Positions 58,841 through 64,000 of a stretch of 64,000 nt of DNA are shown in pieces (within the stretch, counting starts at the first letter, position 1; every line of letters starts with the position of its first letter). The stretch spans positions 49,983,702-50,047,701 of the forward strand of contig JBANSL010000004.1 in assembly GCA_037127255.1 (NCBI GenBank). Reading direction: 5' to 3'. Source of the DNA: Persicaria tinctoria. Taxonomy: Eukaryota; Streptophyta; Magnoliopsida; Caryophyllales; Polygonaceae. The notes beneath the pieces were generated by a model. That model saw only the letters and a list, made by a program, of their open reading frames with translations, ran no database searches and had not been told where the DNA came from. The position numbers and the translations under genes are program-made.

Positions 58841-60040
58841 TGATAATGCATATTTCATATAGGCATTATAGGTTGTTCTTATTCCATTTAGATAGGAGTT
58901 TTGCATATGTTTTAGTCTATTTCCATATCTTTCTTGTGAAGTGTTTGAGTTCGGAATCTACGCGTTTTTAGTGTTTATTCTGCAGTTTTACATTCCGACC
59001 TTGGATCCGATCTTGGAGGAGCTTAAATGGCATATTTTGGAGCATAAGAAGGCTAAGGAAGGAGCTACAAAGGAGCAAGAAAGCACAACATTGAAGCTAA
59101 GAAGAAAGTTCATCACTGATGGGGCGGCGCCCGTCGCTTTTCCACTGGCACCTGCCATTATCCAGTGTTCAGCATCACCGACTTTAAGTCCGAAGATATT
59201 ATTAAAATGTTGTATTATTATATTATTTTCTAGGGTTTCCATGACTCTATTTAGGGTTTTTTCCTTCATTTGTTGAGAGAACAAACCAACAATTGAGAGG
59301 TGAGAAGTATGAGCGTTACTTTGGCTATGAGTTGCTAGACTCATAGTTTCGTCTGTGATTCGAAGACATGGTTGAATGAATTATGAGGATTTGATTTCTA
59401 TTAATTATTTCTAAGTATATTTATCATCTTGTTCCTATTTTTTATATTTGTGTTTCTTTCTATGATTGATCACCATGTTAGGAATTGCATCTATGCTATG
59501 AATTCGTTGTTGTTTTCTAGATAGCAAACGAAGCCATTGATTTAGTGATAATTCTATGTCTTTGTAGTGGATGATTTCGATTGATCTATGTCGAGTAGAT
59601 GTTTGTAGGGACGAGAGGGTTTCTCCCTTGTCTTCTATTTGCATTGAATCGATATGTCAATTGGTCTTAAAACTTGAGTATTTAATGCTATTCTTTAGTG
59701 ATATTGAATAAGAAGATTGTATCTTTGTGGATCTATCAACCCTAGTTAAGTCGGCATATGCTTTAGGAATATCTATTGAATCAATCCTAGGACCTTGAAC
59801 CTCAACCATTGTCGAGAATTACAGGTGAAACGCTTTTCTATATTGTTATCACTACTTTGCACTCATTGATCTATTTGCTTTACTTTATTATCAATTTGTC
59901 ATAAACCATTGCTTTTCTCTTAAGAATGATTGTTAGAAACATTGCATTGCAACTGTTTTTCCCTGTGGGTTCGACTCCGGAATTCATCACTGTACTAGTT
60001 TATTAGTTTATTAATCTACTGGTTTACTAATTTATTGGTT
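58841..60040 (+). repeat. LTR F (right boundary approximate)
   Basis: It starts TGATAATGCATATTTCAT directly after the polypurine tract. Near its end it has CCTGTGGGTTCGACTCCGG, a usual LTR box. It contains one GC-rich palindrome-like motif, GGGGCGGCGCCCGTCG, at about 59120. The right end lies somewhere between 59990 and 60050; I could not place it exactly. Confidence 0.6.
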
Positions 60041-60049
60041 TGAGCATTG

Positions 60050-61432
60050 AGTTAGGATATTATTGATATTTGGCAAAGGACGAAAAAGCCAACGACGTTC
60101 GTCCCGCACCAATCCTTTTCCGGGTGAAGCGGACCCGCAAAGCAAGGGAAGTACGACCAGATCCATGCCCAAATAGTATAAACCATTAGAGCACTTATTA
60201 TATGTACCCAAATAGAACAACATATTTACCGTATCAAACCCACACTTACTTGCAGCAGCGCAACACACCCCCGTAGAGCCGCAGCCTGGCCTCTCGTGGC
60301 CTCTCCTAATCCCCGGAAGAGGAAAGAAAGCACTCCTGCTCCCCAAGCTAGTATCCCAGCGTATGCTAAGTCCCAAACTAGCCTAAACAACGAAAAGTGT
60401 ACGCGGCTCTGGGACTTGTCGATGAATAGTGTCGTACCCAGCAGCGTAGCCAAGAAACCAACAGCTAGATAGTGGTGGCGCTCTCTCACATTGGCAATGA
60501 AGTTGATGAGCTGATCCCCATGGTTGTCGTGCCTTTCCCGCCACCCAGCCATTAGCTGCCCGATGGGCACTCCGAAAGTGGTCCTGTGCTTCTTCAACTA
60601 GGTCGCGGTCCAACCATACCTCTGTTGCAATAGAGGCTTTAGCTATAGTGGCAGATAGGCAGGGATAAGGGTGCAAGGCATGCTGTCAATCGGCAACCCC
60701 ATCAGACAAGCAACGTCGTGGAGTGTGATGGTCATCTTGCCCCATGGAAAGTGGAAAGAGCTCGTCTCTGGTTTCCAATGCTAAATGAACACAGTCAACA
60801 ACTAGGCATCCACATTCCACTCCATCCCAATTCAAATCAAGTAGCCTCAATAGACCATACTGAGTTGCATCCTACACCCATATCATCGGACCCTCGTACA
60901 TATAGCGGGAGAACGACGTGAGGTGTGTAGCCCGATGATGAACCTTCAGCAAGTTATGCTGAAAGGTAGGGTCCGTCCACGGCCAGTGAGCCCTATGATG
61001 CCTATATGAGACCAAAAGATATCTTGGAGGAAACTCGCCATCGGGGAGCTCATCTTCCCCATGATCGGTCTGCTCCGCCACCTCCTCCTCCTTCTCCTTC
61101 TGACCAGCCACCTGCCCCACCCCCTCTTGTCCCACATCATGCCCCCCCTCCTCGTAATCCTATCCTGAGCACTCTCATCATCAAGATCCTTCGGGTCGAA
61201 CTGAAGCTTCCTCCCATCCCCCTCCAGTGTCTCATCCCCCTCCGGGGGAACATCACCAGTAGTAGGAAAGATTGTAGCTGACACCGATGGAGGTGTAAGG
61301 CAGTGAAGGGATGCTGCGACGACCTCCACCCAAGCATCAAGGTCGCTTTGCGTGAGTCCGGAGGTACTAGCATCACCAGTGTGATCCTCAAGTCCCATAA
61401 GAAGGCCGAAGAACGTAGAATCGGCATCCATA
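60050..61432 (-). pseudogene. Plant mobile domain (PMD) protein pseudogene
   Basis: Minus-strand blocks in PMD order. The N-terminal frame starts at 61431 (MDADSTFFGLLMGLED). It is followed by LLKVHHRATHLTSF and QYGLLRLLDL (about 60960-60850), HWKPETSSFHFPWGKMTI and TLHDVACLMGLPID (about 60790-60700), and LGTTLFIDKSQSRVHF, WGAGVLSFLFR and ALRGCVALLQ (60440-60240). A WIWSYFPCF block ends it. Frames change between blocks, with stops near 60890, 60790 and 60600-60650. PMD proteins occur both as plant genes and as passengers of Mutator-like and gypsy elements; here decay and context favour a transposon passenger. Confidence 0.8.
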
Positions 61433-62127
61433 TGACCCTAGGTCCTCTCCCCAATGGTGAGGCGGCTTCCTAACCCATTTAGTTCGGGTCTAGTGTGTCA
61501 ACGGTGTGGTGGTTTCCTACCCCATTCAGTTCGGGTGCGAGTACTACAACCTACCCTTTTCTTATGTACGTGGGTCATATAATGTGAACGTTGGGAACCT
61601 TCTTCTTGAAGGTTTAGCGTCATTCTTCCCCGACATACACAGATGTGACATCAGAGATGTCACTCGATTCATCGGGACCCTTGTGATTGAAGCAAATTTA
61701 GAGGTCTGGAATTCAATGAGGTACAGATTCAAATATTTCCGAGCAAAAGACCCCCTGGTGTTGAGTCACCGCTGGATTGAAAGTTGATGTTGTTACATAT
61801 TCAAATCTTTCCATGTAACCGTCGTAGTATTTTCAAATGGTGCTCAACTCTATGTAAGCAGTCTTATGAAGGAAAAGTTATGTGTTGGTATTCCCGAATA
61901 TTCATCTGAATATTCATATGATTCATATTCGATGTATATATTCTCCTTATTAGATCGATTCAAATGAATATTAAAATGATTAAACGGATATTAAAACCAA
62001 GCTATAAATATTCATAAGGTTCAAACCAAGGGGGCACATAGAGTTCACATCACAAGTCGATTATCGAAAATATAACATATGTAAAAAAACGTACAGTTTC
62101 CCCAAATCGAATATTAAAAACATCAAA
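61433..62127. other. Unassigned stretch
   Basis: It holds a 93-codon plus-strand frame (61506-61787, MVVSYPIQFGCEYYN...) without recognised motifs and an AT-rich part with repeated GAATATTCAT words (61900-62020). I cannot assign either. Confidence 0.3.
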
Positions 62128-62597
62128 TCAAGTGATAGAGTTGTTGTACCCAACAGAACAGCTCCCAATGGACTCTGCATGTGCCGTTGGGTGTGTCTCA
62201 ATCAGCGCCTGCAGGAACGCATACGTCGTCATAGTGTCTTGGGCGAGGCGCGCTACAAAATCCATTGCATACTGTGCAATGCTGCGAATACGCGAGGGAG
62301 TCACATCACTGTAGAGATTGTTGAGATTATCCTTTATCTTCTCCAACACGCGAGGGAAATACAACGCAAGGTCATCGTCACAATCCCTTCCTTCGAAATG
62401 CACCTGCGTTGACCACTCAAAACTACAATGACACTGCACAGAAAATAAATTGCATGGATAAAAATAGAGATACTTTTGTGCTTGCAGTTACAAGAGCCAC
62501 GTTCAGGAAACTGATTGTGTCTGATCACTCTAATAATGAAACGGGTCCCGTCCGTGAACTCGACTTCCTTAACGATGTTGTACGGGGTTGAAGGCAT
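62128..62597 (-). CDS. Unknown small gene or transposon frame, possibly with one intron
   Basis: A minus-strand ATG at 62597 opens MPSTPYNIVKEVEFTDGTRF. A second frame (62439-62128) reads FEWSTQVHFEGRDCDDDLAL and IRSIAQYAMDFVARLAQDTM. A GT at 62491 and a TTTTCTGTGCAG acceptor ending at 62434 could bound a 58-bp intron, but the two frames do not join in phase with these sites, so either another splice site is used or the gene is broken. The start lies next to the palindromic array at 62655-62935. No known domain is recognised. Confidence 0.35.
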
Positions 62598-62654
62598 GGT
62601 TGAGGGCTTGTGGGCGTTTAGTGTATGGGTGATGTGGGAGTGGGGACTGGAGGC

Positions 62655-62935
62655 CGAGGTTTATATGGTGTCCCCCATTACAACACCGGATTGGACGTTG
62701 TAATGGGGGGATGCACCATATATAACGTGGAATTGGACGTTGTAAAGGTTCATGCCCCCATTGGGGATGAACCCTCCTTTACAACGTTTGATTTGATGTT
62801 GTAATGGCCTTTACAACATCAATTTGGACTTAGTATAGGGAGGGCCCAACCCTATACAACATCCAATATGACGTTGTAAAGGAGGGTCACCCTTTACAAC
62901 GCCCAATATGACGTTGTGAAGTCTGATCCATAGAA
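62655..62935. repeat. Palindrome-rich subterminal-type array (CACTA-like)
   Basis: Successive inverted repeats are built on GTTGTAA(AGG)/(CCT)TTACAAC. The first is CCCCCATTACAAC facing GTTGTAATGGGGG around a 12-base spacer (about 62660-62698). Others are GTTGTAAAGGTTCATG facing ATGAACCC..CCTTTACAAC, GATGTTGTAA facing TTTACAACATC, and GTTGTAAAGGAGGG facing CACCCTTTACAAC. Such subterminal arrays are usual in CACTA elements, but I find no convincing CACTA-type terminus, so the class is inferred. Confidence 0.6.
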
Positions 62936-63279
62936 CGTGCAATTGATGTCATGTATGGTCCGCCTTGATGCCTTTATATACATCCACTATGAGGACAAAT
63001 GAATGTCGTCCCTTCACCGCAAAATTTCAAACAATAGTAATTTCATCTATAGAGAGGAAAATGTCATCCTCAGAAAGTGAACGAGCGATGGAGGTGGCAT
63101 GAGATGAAGCTCCCGTACCATAGAGCAATGTCGTCCCATAGGTAAACTCTTATGGTTGTATTCTTTGCTCCTATGTTTTTTTATGTATCCAGTTTAAACT
63201 GAACTAAGGATATACATTTTTAGTAAAATCAATTGCATATACTTCTTATGTTTTCATCAAGTTTCGAGACTTCACAATT
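62936..63279. other. Unassigned spacer
   Basis: AT-rich sequence with a possible leader for the following MULE frame. Nothing else can be supported. Confidence 0.3.
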
Positions 63280-63660
63280 ATGTTTATCGACACCCATATT
63301 CAGCGTTGCCGTAACCAAATGGTCGACCATTTTAAGCAAATCGGCATTTCACACAATATGGTCTTAATAATCAAGCGATCTTGGTCTAGCGCTATAAACC
63401 GACAGGGTGGCGTGTTGTTAGCGTGCGAGCAATATAGGGTGTTTCGCATAAGGGGGAAGTAGATTCGCAGCACGCAGAGCAAACTAAGAAATTGTCCATT
63501 CTCCTTACACGGTCATGAGGGGGGACTGGGTATGTGGATGATGACCGTTCAAAATGGAATGCACAACCATCACCTCCCTAACCGATTGAAGGGTCATGCT
63601 TACGCGGGAAGGATGAAACCGTGGGAGAATAAAATGTGCAAGTGGATCAAAGACATAGGA
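63280..63660 (+). pseudogene. MULE N-terminal DNA-binding region pseudogene
   Basis: One frame from 63280 reads NMVLIIKRSW, VLLACEQYRVFRIRGK, then a TAG at 63460-63462, and continues in the same frame with NCPFSLHGHEGGLGMW, NGMHNHHLPNRLKGHAYAGR. This is the FAR1-like C2H2 DNA-binding block usual before MULE transposase domains (C..F.L.G....W...V..G.HNH...L.GH..AGRL). The catalytic domain does not follow: within about 40 bases the sequence passes into a DUF4283 frame. The element may be related to the PMD pseudogene to its left. Confidence 0.75.
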
Positions 63661-63670
63661 ACTCCTTCAA

Positions 63671-64000
63671 ATGCCTTGGTCGATCGGCTCGTCTCCGCTC
63701 CTATTGAAGCAATGGGTCCCTGGTGCTCCGATGGATTGGAGCTTCTTCGAGACCGTGCCGATTTGGGTAAGGATTCTTGATCCTTCACCAATATTTTGCT
63801 CAAATTCCATGCTGAGCATGATAGGCAGTGGGATTGAAGCTTCTCTATGTGTTGATGAGAATACAACAACAAATGAGATGCTATCTTTTGCTAGGATGCT
63901 AGTTGAAGTCAATGTTGCACAAACAAGAAAGAGATATGTGAAATTGATGAGTGATAAGGGAGTGGAATGTGCCTTGAAAATCATTTTTGAATGGTTACCT
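63671..64000 (+). CDS. DUF4283 domain frame, runs off the window
   Basis: A frame opens at ATG 63671 (MPWSIGSSPLLLKQW) and is still open at 64000. It reads QWVPGAPMDWSFFETVPIWV, then CSNSMLSMIGSGIEASLCVD, LSFARMLVEVNV and IFEWLP at the edge. This is the DUF4283 pattern (…W…TVP.WV.…L..I.S.IG.PL..D…LS.AR..VE…YEW.P), common in plant LINE-associated ORF1 and gag-like proteins and usually followed by a zinc knuckle, which would lie just beyond the window. An in-frame TAG lies five codons upstream of the ATG, so the start is either real or this is a 5'-truncated piece joined to the MULE remnant. Confidence 0.75.
   Translation, partial: MPWSIGSSPLLLKQWVPGAPMDWSFFETVPIWVRILDPSPIFCSNSMLSMIGSGIEASLCVDENTTTNEMLSFARMLVEVNVAQTRKRYVKLMSDKGVECALKIIFEWLP

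Noticed and set aside
56119..60040. LTR E and LTR F considered as the two LTRs of one element
   Set aside because: Their sequences do not align beyond the first bases, and no primer site follows LTR E.

Overview
This window looks like repeat-rich intergenic DNA from a flowering plant. The supporting signs are plant-type Ty3/gypsy LTR retrotransposons with tRNA-Asp or initiator-tRNA-Met primer sites, MuDR-like transposase remnants, L1 LINE fragments with a plant-type RNase H domain, Tourist/Harbinger elements, a plant mobile domain (PMD) relic and a DUF4283 domain. I cannot name the species. I see no intact host gene: only an acidic C-terminal tail at 1-72 looks like host coding sequence, and that is not certain.

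Layout, left to right. 1-1644: end of a gene and its 3' flank, carrying a 92-bp direct duplication and a 942-bp Harbinger/Tourist-like element. 1763-4323: decayed MuDR-like element, fused to the protease of gypsy element D1, which is 5'-truncated at 4324 and runs on the plus strand to its LTR end at 44563. D1 is split by two large insertions. Insertion 1 (4681-27125, TSD GTCCT) is array A, a minus-strand LTR-internal-LTR-internal-LTR array with almost no coding capacity (LARD-like, Tekay-like termini). Its last LTR carries the nested young element B (16692-26303, TSD GATTC, about five differences between its 2283-bp LTRs). Insertion 2 (29055-42719, TSD AGAGG/AAAGG) is element C, a minus-strand element coding only for a gag-like protein. 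Its left LTR carries a Harbinger element, then a solo LTR (G), which itself holds two long-TIR elements (H and I) side by side in TA microsatellite DNA.

44564-45362 is unclassified and ends in a junction with a templated filler. 45363-54393 is D2, a second LTR-sharing array on the minus strand with gag, zinc knuckle, protease and an integrase-tail-like end but no reverse transcriptase. 54394-56118 is an L1 fragment; 56119-58240 an LTR (E) with a 5'-truncated LINE inside; 58241 to about 60040 the 3' end of another LTR element (F). 60050-61432 is a PMD pseudogene, 62128-62935 an unknown small reading frame beside a palindrome-rich array, and 63280-64000 a MULE N-terminal relic fused to a DUF4283 frame that leaves the window.

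The most unusual signal is a family of near-palindromic decamers, TCGA-NN-TCGA, in the LTRs and interiors of D1, D2 and E. They come in pairs or triads whose starts lie mostly 19-20 bp apart (range 17-24). In the D2 LTRs the pairs recur every 111-113 bp. The central dinucleotide is subfamily-specific: mostly TA/CA/CG in D1 and E, mostly TC/GA in D2, across both LTR and internal copies. Element C has a different GC-rich motif with the same 20-21 bp pairing. This suggests a fast-evolving cis-acting architecture in these non-autonomous elements.
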